From JBARKJ01 sp963698885 (GTDB lineage: Bacteria > Nitrospirota > JACRHJ01), in contig CAVOSJ010000006.1 of assembly GCA_963698885.1 (NCBI GenBank), positions 1 to 64,000 on the forward strand: a stretch of DNA of 64,000 bases, read 5' to 3'. Positions within the stretch are counted from its first letter, which is position 1. Each line of letters begins with the position of its first letter. Of the stretch, positions 17,050-26,968 are shown in pieces. A program made the translations under genes and the position numbers. Below the pieces are notes generated by a model. It was not told where the DNA came from, ran no database searches, and saw nothing but the letters and a program-made list of their open reading frames with translations.

Positions 17050-17460
17050 TTATTTTACCTGTAGCTTACCGGCAACCTGAATCCTGATGACGGCCTTTTC
17101 CAGGGAAACCTGTTCCTTCTCGAACTCCACCTCGTCCGGCTGGCCGCGGAGTTGAGCCTCGGCTCTTGCCTTAGCCTCTTCCGCGCGCCTAAGGTCTATC
17201 TCTTCAGCGGTCTCGGCCATGTCCGCAAGTATCTCAACCCTGTCCGCGTCCACCTCCGCATAACCCCACGTAATGGCGATATATTTGCGGACATCGCCTA
17301 TACGGTAGTTAAGCTCGCCGATTTTCAGCGCGGTCAGAAACGGGGTGTGGCCGGGCAGGACTCCGAACTCGCCCTCTATGCCAGGACAAACGACCTCATC
17401 CACTTCTTCGCGGACGACCCTTCTATCCGGCGTTACTATCTCGAGCGTCAGCTTTTCCAT
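17050..17460 (-). CDS. atpC: ATP synthase F1 subunit epsilon
   Basis: A 136-residue protein starting MEKLTLEIVTPDRRVVREEV. It has the beta-sandwich signature PGIEGEFGVLPGHTPFLTAL and the two-helix C-terminal part (RAEEAKARAEAQL). Epsilon couples the central stalk to the beta subunits and inhibits ATP hydrolysis. It is last in the operon, one base after the atpD stop, so surely cotranslated. Confidence 0.97.
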   Translation of the reverse strand: MEKLTLEIVTPDRRVVREEVDEVVCPGIEGEFGVLPGHTPFLTALKIGELNYRIGDVRKYIAITWGYAEVDADRVEILADMAETAEEIDLRRAEEAKARAEAQLRGQPDEVEFEKEQVSLEKAVIRIQVAGKLQVK

Positions 17461-17461
17461 G

Positions 17462-18880
17462 TTACACCTTCACGCCGAGCTTCTCTGCCTTTTCCAGCAC
17501 GCCCTCTATCCCGCCGACCATGTAGAACGCCTGCTCGGGGATGTGGTCGTATTTGCCCTCGACCACTTCTTTGAACCCTTTGACGGTATCCTCCAGGCGC
17601 ACGTACTGTCCGGGGGTGCCGGTGAACGCCTCGGCGACGAAGAACGGCTGGGAGAGGAACCTCTGTATCTTCCTTGCCCGGGAAACGACCAGCTTGTCGT
17701 CCTCGGAGAGCTCTTCCATGCCCAGGATGGCGATGATGTCCTGAAGCTCCTTGTACCTCTGAAGAACCATCTGCACGTTCCTGGTAACGGCGTAGTGCTC
17801 TTCGCCCACGATGCGCGGGTCGAGAATTCTGGAGGTCGAATCCAGCGGGTCGACGGCCGGGTATATGCCCAGTTCGGCGATCTGCCTGGAGAGGACGGTC
17901 GTGGCGTCCAGGTGGGCGAACGCGGTCGCCGGGGCCGGGTCCGTCAAGTCGTCAGCAGGCACATATATGGCCTGGACGGACGTGATGGAGCCTTTTTTGG
18001 TGGAGGTGATCCTCTCCTGGAGCGCGCCCATCTCAGTGGAAAGGGTCGGCTGGTAGCCGACGGCGGAGGGCATGCGGCCAAGGAGCGCGGAAACCTCGGA
18101 ACCCGCCTGGGTGAAACGGAATATGTTATCAACGAACAGGAGCACGTCCTGCCCTTCAGCGTCGCGGAAGTATTCCGCGGCAGTAAGCGCGGAGAGGCCA
18201 ATCCTGAGCCTCGCCCCTGGGGGCTCGTTCATCTGTCCGTAAATCAATGCAGTTTTGTCGATAACCCCGGATTCCTTCATCTCGAGCCAGAGGTCGTTTC
18301 CTTCGCGCGTACGCTCGCCGACGCCGGCGAAAACGGAGAACCCGCCGTGTTCCTGTGCGACGTTACGGATAAGCTCCATGATGAGGACTGTCTTTCCGAC
18401 GCCCGCGCCGCCAAACAGGCCCGTCTTCCCGCCCTTCGTATAGGGCGCGAGGAGGTCAATGACCTTAAGCCCCGTGACGAACATCTCCGTCCCGGTGGCC
18501 TGGTCTTCGAATGCGGGCGCCGAGCGGTGGATCGGCAGGTAGGTCTTGGCGTGCACCGGTCCCATTTCGTCCACCGGATCGCCGACCACGTTCAAAATCC
18601 TGCCAAGGGTCTCGCGGCCGACCGGCATGGATATCGGTTTCCCGGTATCCGTCGCCTTCATGCCGCGGACGAGGCCGTCCGTGGTAGACATCGCGACGGT
18701 GCGCACGCGGGATTCGCCCAGGTGCAGCGCAACCTCCAGCGTGAGGTTGAAAGCCGGCGTCCCGGCGGCGGCGTCCGCATCCTGCTTGACAAGTATGGCG
18801 TTGTAAATGGCAGGCATGCTGGTGGTGAACTCTACGTCCACGACCGGGCCGATGACCTGTACTATCGTTCCCTCATTCAT
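17462..18880 (-). CDS. atpD: ATP synthase F1 subunit beta (catalytic)
   Basis: 472 residues when started at the ATG at 18880 (MNEGTIVQVIGPVVDVEF), which follows AGAGGGGGG. The frame is open upstream to 18934 only through repeat sequence. Walker A is GGAGVGKTVLI, followed by GERTREGNDL and the catalytic-site strand VLLFVDNIFRFTQAG; the DELSEED region is SEDD-type (GMEELSEDDKLVV). It forms the catalytic sites of F1. An extragenic palindrome lies between atpG and atpD. Confidence 0.97.
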   Translation of the reverse strand: MNEGTIVQVIGPVVDVEFTTSMPAIYNAILVKQDADAAAGTPAFNLTLEVALHLGESRVRTVAMSTTDGLVRGMKATDTGKPISMPVGRETLGRILNVVGDPVDEMGPVHAKTYLPIHRSAPAFEDQATGTEMFVTGLKVIDLLAPYTKGGKTGLFGGAGVGKTVLIMELIRNVAQEHGGFSVFAGVGERTREGNDLWLEMKESGVIDKTALIYGQMNEPPGARLRIGLSALTAAEYFRDAEGQDVLLFVDNIFRFTQAGSEVSALLGRMPSAVGYQPTLSTEMGALQERITSTKKGSITSVQAIYVPADDLTDPAPATAFAHLDATTVLSRQIAELGIYPAVDPLDSTSRILDPRIVGEEHYAVTRNVQMVLQRYKELQDIIAILGMEELSEDDKLVVSRARKIQRFLSQPFFVAEAFTGTPGQYVRLEDTVKGFKEVVEGKYDHIPEQAFYMVGGIEGVLEKAEKLGVKV

Positions 18881-18902
18881 TATAATCCCCCCTCTTAAAA
18901 TC

Positions 18903-18932
18903 GTTACTTTCTTTTGGAAAAAAGAAAGTAAC
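18903..18932. repeat. TTACTTTCTTTT palindrome between atpG and atpD
   Basis: GTTACTTTCTTTT, loop GGAA, AAAAGAAAGTAAC, followed by cacaaagaaaaccgggct. It belongs with the palindromes at 28.9-29.0 kb and 62.5 kb, which are also followed by a caaaagaaa...cggggct tail. It lies inside an operon, so if it folds in RNA it may affect the gamma:beta ratio. Confidence 0.65.
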
Positions 18933-19026
18933 ACAAAGAAAACCGGGCTGAAAATCTATCTATTTCGGCTAAATCTTTCGGAATCTTAACCCCAGTCCTC
19001 AAGGGAGAGGGGGAGTAGGCGATGAG

Positions 19027-19890
19027 CTACTTCAGCGCCTCTGCGCCGCCGATAATCTCCATGAGTTCCTTGGTGATTGCCGCCTGGCGCGCCTTGTTGT
19101 ACTTCAGCGTGAGCTTCGCTATCATCTCCTTGGCATTGTTGGACGCCGAGTCCATCGCAGTCATCCTGGCCCCAAGCTCCGAGGCCTCCGATTCACGGAG
19201 AGCCCTGTAAATCTGGAATTCCACGTGCTTCGGAAGCAGCGTCTCGAGCACCCCTTCGGGCGAAGGCTCGTAAATATAATCTCCCGATACAGCTTCAACC
19301 GCCGCCCTGGGCGTTTCTATGGGCAGTACCTTTTCGGCGATTACTGTCTGGGAAAGTGCGCTCTTGAATTCGTTATAAATTATGTATACTTCGTCAACCT
19401 CGGCATTGATGTAGTTCTCGATTATTTCGGCAGCTATCATCGAGGCGTGGGAGTAGTTCAGGTGGCCGGAAATGCCGGTCCAGTCCTTCCTGATTTCGTA
19501 CCCTCTGCGCGTGAGGTAGTCGCGGCCCTTTCGGCCGACGATGTTCAGCGTGAGGTCGCATCCGTCCGTCTTCTTCTCGTTGTAAAGCGCCACGGCCCGC
19601 TTCATTATATTGGTATTGAAAGCGGCGCAAAGCCCGCGGTCGGAGGTCATCACCAGAAACTCGATGCGCCTGCACCCCCTGTGCGCCAGAAGCGGATGGT
19701 ACTCCCTCGGCGCTCTGGCCGCAAGGTTCCCCAGGACCGTGACCAGCTTGTTCGCGTACGGACGGGCTGCGAGCATCGCGGCTTGGGCCTTTTTCAGCTT
19801 CGAGGCCGAGACGGCCTTCATTGCCTTGGTGATCTGCTGCGTATTTTTTACGCTGCGGATCCTTCTTAATATATCCCTTGAGCCAGCCAT
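19027..19890 (-). CDS. atpG: ATP synthase F1 subunit gamma
   Basis: 287 residues from the ATG at 19890 (MAGSRDILRRIRSVKNTQQI), preceded by GGGGGG. Conserved features are KAMKAVSASKLKKAQ near the start, TSDRGLCAAFN in the globular domain, and the C-terminal ARMTAMDSASNNAKEMI helix that turns inside the alpha3beta3 ring. It is the rotor shaft of F1. A gap of 146 bp with a palindromic repeat separates it from atpD, unusually wide for this operon. Confidence 0.97.
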   Translation of the reverse strand: MAGSRDILRRIRSVKNTQQITKAMKAVSASKLKKAQAAMLAARPYANKLVTVLGNLAARAPREYHPLLAHRGCRRIEFLVMTSDRGLCAAFNTNIMKRAVALYNEKKTDGCDLTLNIVGRKGRDYLTRRGYEIRKDWTGISGHLNYSHASMIAAEIIENYINAEVDEVYIIYNEFKSALSQTVIAEKVLPIETPRAAVEAVSGDYIYEPSPEGVLETLLPKHVEFQIYRALRESEASELGARMTAMDSASNNAKEMIAKLTLKYNKARQAAITKELMEIIGGAEALK

Positions 19891-19900
19891 TCGACCCCCC

Positions 19901-21409
<1,509 letters not shown>

Positions 21410-21456
21410 AAATCCCCCCTGTTCCTATTTATCGCCCCGAAACTTCGCGGGCCTCT

Positions 21457-21999
21457 TCAGCCTTTAAGGAGCGCCGCCCGGACCAGACGTACCTGGTTGG
21501 AGAGGCTCCCGTCGTAAACCGTACTGCCGACCCTGGTGCGTACCCCGCCGATAAGGCTCGGGTCCACCTCCATGGTCAGTTCCACGTCTTTCCCTACCAT
21601 CCCGCTTATCTTTGCCTTCAGCTTCTCCAGTTCCGCGTCGGAGAGCGCCATAGCGGAGGTGACCGTCGCCTTCAGCCTTCCCTGCACTATATCCAGCAGG
21701 TCCGCGTACGACGCCGATACCTCGCGTATATACCTGAACCGGCGCTTCCTCGCCAGGAGGTCAAGGAAACGGAGCGTAAGGGGACTCACCCCCAACTCCT
21801 TGGCCAATCCGTTCATGACGTTTAGCTTGTCCCGGGTGGAGAATATCGGGTTCTGGAAGACGCTCTGGAGGCCCTTACTCGTCCTGTATGCCTCCGCCAC
21901 CTGGGCCAGGTCCTTTTTTACCGCATCCGTCTCGCCCGATTTCGAAGCGAGAGAGAGGAGCGCCTTGGCATATCTTTTAGCAACTATGTCTTTAAGCAT
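21457..21999 (-). CDS. atpH: ATP synthase F1 subunit delta
   Basis: 180 residues, MLKDIVAKRYAKALLSLA at the start, which is the typical 'A-RYA-AL' helix of delta/OSCP. It ends VDPSLIGGVRTRVGSTVYDG then SLSNQVRLVRAALLKG, matching the conserved C-terminal strand. Delta links the peripheral stalk (b, b') to the top of F1. It lies one base downstream of atpF. Confidence 0.95.
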   Translation of the reverse strand: MLKDIVAKRYAKALLSLASKSGETDAVKKDLAQVAEAYRTSKGLQSVFQNPIFSTRDKLNVMNGLAKELGVSPLTLRFLDLLARKRRFRYIREVSASYADLLDIVQGRLKATVTSAMALSDAELEKLKAKISGMVGKDVELTMEVDPSLIGGVRTRVGSTVYDGSLSNQVRLVRAALLKG

Positions 22000-22000
22000 C

Positions 22001-22600
22001 TTATCTCCCGACTTTCTCCAGGTATTCCTGGAGCATCCTGGCCTGGTCTTCTTTCTTGACGTTCTCTTTTATCATCTGCTCCGCAAGTTCCACCGCTTTG
22101 AGCGCGGCCTCGCGCCTTATCGCCTCTTTGGCCTTTACCAGTTCGGCTTCTATGAGATCCTTGGCAGATGCGACGATGTCGGCGGTCATCTCCTCCGCCT
22201 CCTTTACAAGAAGCTCTTTTTCCTTCTCCCCGTTAGCCTGGGCGACTTTCAGGATGCCCTGTAACTCAGCGTCCTTGTCCTTGAGTTTCGCCTCGACCGC
22301 GGCCAGGCGTGAAAGGGCCTGCTCCCGCGCAGCTTTCGCATCGGCAAGGGAGGCCTCTATCTCGGCCACTCTTTTGGCAAAGAAGTTTTTTAACGGTTTC
22401 GCGACGAAGTAGATGAGCACCCCGAAGATGATGCCGAAATTCAGCACCCGCCAAACCCAGTCCATTGTCGTAGCGCCCTCTTCGCCGCCATGTTCCGCGG
22501 CTGCCGCGACAGCCGCCGTCATAGCGACCATCCCAAGCGCCATCAATACCGCCTTAGTGTATTTTTTAACTTCCGGATGAGCCGAAAAACTGGTTCTCAT
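22001..22600 (-). CDS. atpF: ATP synthase F0 subunit b
   Basis: 199 residues, longer than E. coli b (156) because of an N-terminal leader with an extra hydrophobic segment (AVLMALGMVAMTAAVAAAAE). The true anchor follows (VLNFGIIFGVLIYFVAKPLKNFF), then a long charged coiled coil (EIEASLADAKAAREQAL and onward). This extended b is typical of delta-proteobacteria and relatives. It forms the peripheral stalk with b'. Start at 22600, with AGAGG upstream. Confidence 0.93.
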   Translation of the reverse strand: MRTSFSAHPEVKKYTKAVLMALGMVAMTAAVAAAAEHGGEEGATTMDWVWRVLNFGIIFGVLIYFVAKPLKNFFAKRVAEIEASLADAKAAREQALSRLAAVEAKLKDKDAELQGILKVAQANGEKEKELLVKEAEEMTADIVASAKDLIEAELVKAKEAIRREAALKAVELAEQMIKENVKKEDQARMLQEYLEKVGR

Positions 22601-22614
22601 TTGATACCTCTGTA

Positions 22615-23040
22615 TTAGACCGGCCTGCCCAGGAGCTTTGCAGCTATCTCTCCCGGAAGCTTTGCCATTTCCTTCTCCAGGACTTCCCTGGCCTTCGCCG
22701 CTTCGCCGGATACCTCGGCCTTGGCCTTTTCAACCATCGACTGCGCCTCCGCCTTGACCTGGGAAAGCCTCTCCCTCTGCCGGGATAGCCCTTCCTGCTG
22801 GAGCGAATGGTACGTCTGGTTTGCCTTGACCCGCGCGTCCGTCAGCTCATGCTCGAAATCCTCGAGCATGCTCTGGGCACGGTCAGCGTATCCGCTTGCA
22901 TCTTCGTGCTGCTTGGCTATCTTCATGTCGCGGTCGGTTAAATGCTTTAAAACCGGCTTAAACAGAAGGATATTCAGGATGAATATAAGGACAAGGAAAT
23001 TAGCGAGCTGGACTAAAAAAGTGTAATTAATATCAACCAT
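22615..23040 (-). CDS. atpX: ATP synthase F0 subunit b' (second b)
   Basis: 141 residues from the ATG at 23040 (MVDINYTFLVQLANFLVLIF), chosen because GGAGG precedes it; the frame is open to 23106. One N-terminal anchor (LVQLANFLVLIFILNILLF) is followed by a coiled coil to the end. Having two different b-type subunits is usual in cyanobacteria, photosynthetic bacteria and Geobacter-like bacteria. First gene of the operon. Subunits a and c are not in this window, so F0 genes are split between two loci. Confidence 0.9.
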   Translation of the reverse strand: MVDINYTFLVQLANFLVLIFILNILLFKPVLKHLTDRDMKIAKQHEDASGYADRAQSMLEDFEHELTDARVKANQTYHSLQQEGLSRQRERLSQVKAEAQSMVEKAKAEVSGEAAKAREVLEKEMAKLPGEIAAKLLGRPV

Positions 23041-23120
23041 CTTTTCCTCCAGACTACAGGGGGGCGAAAATTTGCCCGGATGCGGAAAACCGTTGCAAGT
23101 TAGCATGTTAAAACGAAGGT

Positions 23121-23126
23121 TGTCAA
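23121..23126 (-). promoter_or_regulatory. -35 element of the probable atp operon promoter
   Basis: A perfect TTGACA on the minus strand, 81 bp upstream of the b' start. The -10 is unclear: TAACTT or CTAACT lies 17-18 bases downstream. Being the only consensus -35 in the gap on this strand, it is my best candidate. Confidence 0.4.
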
Positions 23127-23231
23127 GGAGAAACGTTATTAAATGTTTTAATCGCTCCTTATTTTAAATTTATTGGAATGTTTATAGTTTTCATTAGCAT
23201 GGCCGAACCCGGACGGGGCTTCTTATTTTTC

Positions 23232-23260
23232 TTGACAAATCAATAAAGCTCGTTTAAGTT
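23232..23260 (+). promoter_or_regulatory. sigma-70 promoter of the PRC/MgtE-NRAMP genes
   Basis: TTGACA (23232-23237), a 17-bp spacer and TAAGTT (23255-23260). The spacing is ideal and the -10 moderate. It lies about 235 bp before the ATG at 23495. Confidence 0.5.
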
Positions 23261-23494
23261 CAGGCCAGCTTTTAGAATAAGGAATTCAGAAAGGTGGTGG
23301 TCCTCGCATGGATGCTGGCCCTGGCAGTAGTCGGATAAAAATCTTATACAATAAAGATATGCGCGGGCTGACCGCCGGGACTTTTTTTTAGCATCTCTGT
23401 TCGTTTTTCCCCTTCCGGTCCCCCCTTCTTAAGGCGCATTCATTAAATAAATTTCCATGAAGTTTTCCGTTATCTCGTCTGAGGAGGACCGCCC

Positions 23495-24766
23495 ATGCAT
23501 TATATCGGCGACGTTTACGTAAGCGAGATACTAAAAAAACAGGTGCTGGACCCCAAGGGAGAGGAGTCCGGGCGGCTGGATGATTTCATCATTACCCTGG
23601 GCGAACCGTTCCCGAGCGTATCAGGCCTGCTGGTAAGCCGCAAGGGAGTGCGTTACCGCGTCCCCTGGAACAGCGTCAGCATATTCAATAAAAAAGTAAT
23701 CTCCACGGACTTGCCTGCACAGACCCTCCTGAAGGCGGAGCTTGGCAAGGGCGAGATGCTCGCATGCCGCGCGCTGCTCGATAAGCAGATAGTGGATATA
23801 AACGGCGCCAAAGTCGTCCGGGTGAACGACCTGAAGCTGGGCGAGGTAAAGGGTAAGTTATGCCTTATAGCGGCGGACGTGGGGGCGTCGGGGCTTCTCC
23901 GCCGGCTCGGGCTTAAGAGGCACTGGGAAAGTGTCGCCCAGATCCTGGGCGTGAAATACACAACCAACCTCATCAGTTGGAACTACCTGCAGCCGCTCCA
24001 GCCGGAACTGGGAAAACTGACGCTCACAGTATCAAGAAAACAGATGAGCGCGCTCCACCCCTCCGACATCGCCCAGATAATCTCCGAGGTCTCGCAGAAG
24101 GACCGGCGGGCGATAGTGGAGTCGCTGGACATAGAGACGGCGGCGGAGACTATCCATGAGCTGGAGCCGTCCGTGCAGGCGGACATTATCGCGCACATGG
24201 ACGAAGAGCAAGCGGCCGACATCCTTGAGGCCATGCCCCCGGACGAAGCGGCGGACCTTGTAGCGGACCTGTCGGCGGACAAGGCGCATGGGATCCTTAA
24301 GCGTATGGAGGCGGAGGACGCGGAGGACGTGCAGGAGCTTCTGGAACACGAAGAGGATACCGCGGGCGGCATGATGACCACGGAGTATCTGTCGTTTCCG
24401 CCTGAGATGACGGTCGCTGAGTCCATGGCAGAGTACCGGCTCGCGGCGCCGGACGTTGAGTCCGCCTCCGCTTACGTCATATACATCCTGGACAGTGACG
24501 AACACCTGTTGGGCGAAGTGCACTTGAAGGACCTCATCCTCGCCCACCAGGACAGCAAGCTCGGCGAGATAATGCGTACGGATTTTAAAACCGCCTCCCC
24601 AGAAGACGACGAGAGAGAGGTTGCGGAAACGATATCGAAATACAACCTCCTGGCGCTCCCCGTCGTGGAAGAGGATCAAAAACTGGCCGGTATCGTTACG
24701 GTCGACGACGTTGTGGACCTCCTGCTCCCGCCGCAGTCCAGGAAAAAGAGGCACAGGATCGGCTGA
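23495..24766 (+). CDS. PRC-barrel / MgtE_N / CBS-pair protein, putative Mg2+ sensor subunit
   Basis: 423 residues behind GAGGAGG. Residues 1 to about 170 are two PRC-barrel-like segments (MHYIGDVYVSEILKKQVLD; DKQIVDINGAKVVRVNDLKL). Residues about 185-290 are an MgtE_N superhelix (LHPSDIAQIISEVS, DEEQAADILEAMPPDEAADL, LEHEEDTAGGMM). Residues about 295-415 are a CBS pair. In MgtE this MgtE_N/CBS unit binds Mg2+ and gates the channel, but the channel's membrane domain is absent here (no hydrophobic segment). The next gene, 42 bp on, is an NRAMP-related carrier, so I infer the soluble protein regulates that carrier. Confidence 0.85.
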   Translation: MHYIGDVYVSEILKKQVLDPKGEESGRLDDFIITLGEPFPSVSGLLVSRKGVRYRVPWNSVSIFNKKVISTDLPAQTLLKAELGKGEMLACRALLDKQIVDINGAKVVRVNDLKLGEVKGKLCLIAADVGASGLLRRLGLKRHWESVAQILGVKYTTNLISWNYLQPLQPELGKLTLTVSRKQMSALHPSDIAQIISEVSQKDRRAIVESLDIETAAETIHELEPSVQADIIAHMDEEQAADILEAMPPDEAADLVADLSADKAHGILKRMEAEDAEDVQELLEHEEDTAGGMMTTEYLSFPPEMTVAESMAEYRLAAPDVESASAYVIYILDSDEHLLGEVHLKDLILAHQDSKLGEIMRTDFKTASPEDDEREVAETISKYNLLALPVVEEDQKLAGIVTVDDVVDLLLPPQSRKKRHRIG

Positions 24767-24808
24767 TGGACCCAGACGGACCCGGGCAAGCAGCCGCTGA
24801 GAGAGAAT

Positions 24809-26791
24809 ATGGGAAATTTCCGCTCGTTTATACGGGGGATCAGGAAACTGGACCGCCGCCGCATACTGATGTTCCTGGCCATCATGGGGCCGGGCATGAT
24901 AACGGCGAACGCGGACAACGACGCGGGCGGCATAGCGACATACGCCATCGCGGGGGCCCAGGAAGGATACGGCCTTCTCTGGCTGTTGCTGCTTATCACC
25001 TTCAACCTGGCCGTCGTGCAGGAGATGAGCGCCCGGATGGGCGCGGTGACGGGCAAGGGGCTTGCCGACCTTATCCGGGAGCGGTTTGGCGTCAAGTTAA
25101 CCTTGCTTTGCATGATGCTCCTGATCGTCGCGAACTTAACCTGCACTATCGCGGAGTTCGCGGGGGTGGCGGCGGCGATGGAGCTTTTCGGGATAAGCAA
25201 ATTCATTTCGGTGCCGCTCGCCGCCGCATTTGTCTGGTTCCTTGTCGTCAAGGGGAACTACAAGCGCGTCGAGCGCGTTTTCCTCATATTCTGCTTGCTC
25301 TTTTTCACCTACGTCGTCTCCGGACTACTGGCGCACCCGCCTTGGCATGAAGTAATGAAAGGGCTGGTTACGCCTTCATTCAAGCTGGATTCCTCCTACA
25401 TCAACCTGTCCATCGCGCTTATCGGCACCACGATAACTCCCTGGATGCAGTTCTTCTTGCAGTCATCCGTCGCGGACAAAGGGATAAAGATAAAAGATTA
25501 CCCGTACACCAAGGCGGAGGTGTTCTTTGGCGCTTTCTTCACGGACTTCATCGCCTTCTTTATAATAGTTGCGACAGCCGCGACTCTTTTTAACCACGGG
25601 ATAGTGATAAAGGGCGCCGAGGACGCGGCGCTTGCGCTGAAGCCGCTTGCCGGACGGTACGCATATATACTCTTCGCCTTCGGACTGCTGAACGCATCGC
25701 TCATGGCGGCGTCCATACTGCCTCTCTCCACGGCTTATGCGGTCACGGAGGCTTTCGGCTGGGAATCCGGAGTGGATAAATCTTTTGCCGAGGCCCCGCA
25801 GTTCCTGGGGCTTTATACAGGGTTCATCGTAATCGGCGCCGGGATAATCCTTATCCCGGGCCTGCCGCTGATGCAGATAATGCTCATCTCGCAGACAGTC
25901 AACGGAATACTCCTGCCCGTGATACTGGTCTTCATGCTGAAACTCATCAACGACAAAAACATCATGGGCGAACACGTGAACGGCCCCGTATTCAACATTG
26001 TCGCGTGGGGCACGGCGCTAGCGCTTATTATAATGACGGCGCTCCTGCTTGTTACGACTGTGTTCCCGGATTTCTTCGGAAAGTATAATGTGATGGCGAA
26101 AAAACATCGCCTCCCGCAACTGAAAAGCAATATGAAATTAAAAATATCAGTCGCCATCGCGCTTATAGCCTTCATTATTTACGTCGGCATAAGCTTCATC
26201 TACCCGAACGTCTCAAAATACAAAAAATATAACCCGCCGAAATCGTCGATGATGGAGTACCGGGAAAAACAGATGAAGGCCGAGGGGAAGGAAATACATA
26301 TACAAAGGAAGTGGGTGCCTTTCTCCCGGATTTCGCCCTATGCCGTTAAAGCCGTGCTGATAGCGGAGGACGATAAGTTCTGGCATCATTCAGGCTTCGA
26401 TATAGAGGGCATGGAAACAGCCCTTGAAAAAGACATCAAAAAACACAGGCTGAAGGCGGGCGGGAGCACTATCACCCAGCAGCTTGCGAAGAACCTGTTC
26501 CTTTCGCCGTCCCGTAACCCGGTGCGCAAAATAAAAGAGGCGGTGCTGGCGTGGCGTATGGAGAGGACGCTGTCGAAGCGAAGGATACTGGAACTTTACA
26601 TGAATTATGCCGAGTGGGGCCCCGGCATCTTCGGCATCGAGGCCGCCAGCCGGCATTACTACGGCATTGCCGGCATCCGCCTTGAATGCGGAGCAGGCGG
26701 CCAAGCTCGCTACGGTTTTGCCGAACCCGAATATTTACAACCCCGTCAACCCCGGCAGATACGTCCAGCGCCGTTCCGCCATTATTTATAA
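24809..26791 (+). CDS. NRAMP-related divalent metal transporter, reading on into a transglycosylase
   Basis: As read, one 660-residue frame. Residues 1 to about 428 are an NRAMP carrier with about eleven membrane helices. In helix 1 the family motif DPGN is DAGG (GMITANADNDAGGIATYA); in helix 6 the motif A-x-MPH is T-I-TPW, so the Met that selects Mn2+/Fe2+ over Mg2+/Ca2+ is Thr. With the MgtE-type sensor upstream this favours Mg2+ or a broad substrate (inference). The carrier should end near 26090 (TTVFPDFFGK); stops exist there in both other frames (TAA, TGA). The frame instead enters a glycosyltransferase 51 domain. A one-base indel near 26085 would separate the two genes, so the fusion is doubtful. 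Confidence 0.75.
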   Translation: MGNFRSFIRGIRKLDRRRILMFLAIMGPGMITANADNDAGGIATYAIAGAQEGYGLLWLLLLITFNLAVVQEMSARMGAVTGKGLADLIRERFGVKLTLLCMMLLIVANLTCTIAEFAGVAAAMELFGISKFISVPLAAAFVWFLVVKGNYKRVERVFLIFCLLFFTYVVSGLLAHPPWHEVMKGLVTPSFKLDSSYINLSIALIGTTITPWMQFFLQSSVADKGIKIKDYPYTKAEVFFGAFFTDFIAFFIIVATAATLFNHGIVIKGAEDAALALKPLAGRYAYILFAFGLLNASLMAASILPLSTAYAVTEAFGWESGVDKSFAEAPQFLGLYTGFIVIGAGIILIPGLPLMQIMLISQTVNGILLPVILVFMLKLINDKNIMGEHVNGPVFNIVAWGTALALIIMTALLLVTTVFPDFFGKYNVMAKKHRLPQLKSNMKLKISVAIALIAFIIYVGISFIYPNVSKYKKYNPPKSSMMEYREKQMKAEGKEIHIQRKWVPFSRISPYAVKAVLIAEDDKFWHHSGFDIEGMETALEKDIKKHRLKAGGSTITQQLAKNLFLSPSRNPVRKIKEAVLAWRMERTLSKRRILELYMNYAEWGPGIFGIEAASRHYYGIAGIRLECGAGGQARYGFAEPEYLQPRQPRQIRPAPFRHYL

Positions 26792-26957
26792 GATAATGGT
26801 CAAGCGGGGGGTAGTGATGCCGGACTTCGAGGAGGCAATGAACCCGGCGAAAGAGGAGACAAGGAAGAAGGAGCATCCATTTTCCGGCGAGACGACTTCG
26901 GCCGCAACGCCTGAGAAAAACGGGCACTCGCAATTTCTAAATTTCACTTCAAAATAA
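26093..26957 (+). pseudogene. mtgA: monofunctional peptidoglycan glycosyltransferase, frameshifted near the end
   Basis: Likely start ATG 26093 (MAKKHRLPQLKSN) with GGAAAG upstream. An anchor (ISVAIALIAFIIYVGISFIY) is followed by the GT51 domain: VKAVLIAEDDKFWHHSGFD with the catalytic Glu in EDD-FW-H-G, then GGSTITQQLAKNLFLSPSRN, RKIKEAVLAWRMERTLSKR, ILELYMN, EWGPGIFGIEAASRHYYG. Near 26670 an extra base breaks the frame; read on in the next frame it gives PASALNAEQAAKLATVLPNP and NIYNPVNPGRYV to a stop at 26957, the expected end of MtgA. It polymerises lipid II into glycan strands at the inner membrane. Confidence 0.8.
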
Positions 26958-26968
26958 ATTTTCACCTG

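Larger units (their letters stand above)
23041..23494. other. divergent regulatory region between atp operon and metal-transport genes
   Basis: A 454-bp gap with a promoter facing each way. Rightward, a leader of about 228 nt carries a 27-codon ORF (23308-23391, starting MDAGPGSSRI, with AAAGGTGG upstream) whose end overlaps a small GC hairpin and a run of eight T (23382-23389). That is a possible attenuator or leader peptide ahead of the metal genes. I find no M-box or yybP-ykoY manganese riboswitch core. Confidence 0.4.

Noticed and set aside
17345..18898. A 517-codon rightward open frame opposite atpD
   Set aside because: It mirrors the GC-rich codon pattern of a clear ATP synthase beta gene, has no ribosome site or recognisable domain, and its Arg/His/Gly-rich composition is typical of antisense shadows. 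The same holds for 19610-21169 opposite atpA and atpG, and for 42246-43562 opposite ftsA and ftsZ.
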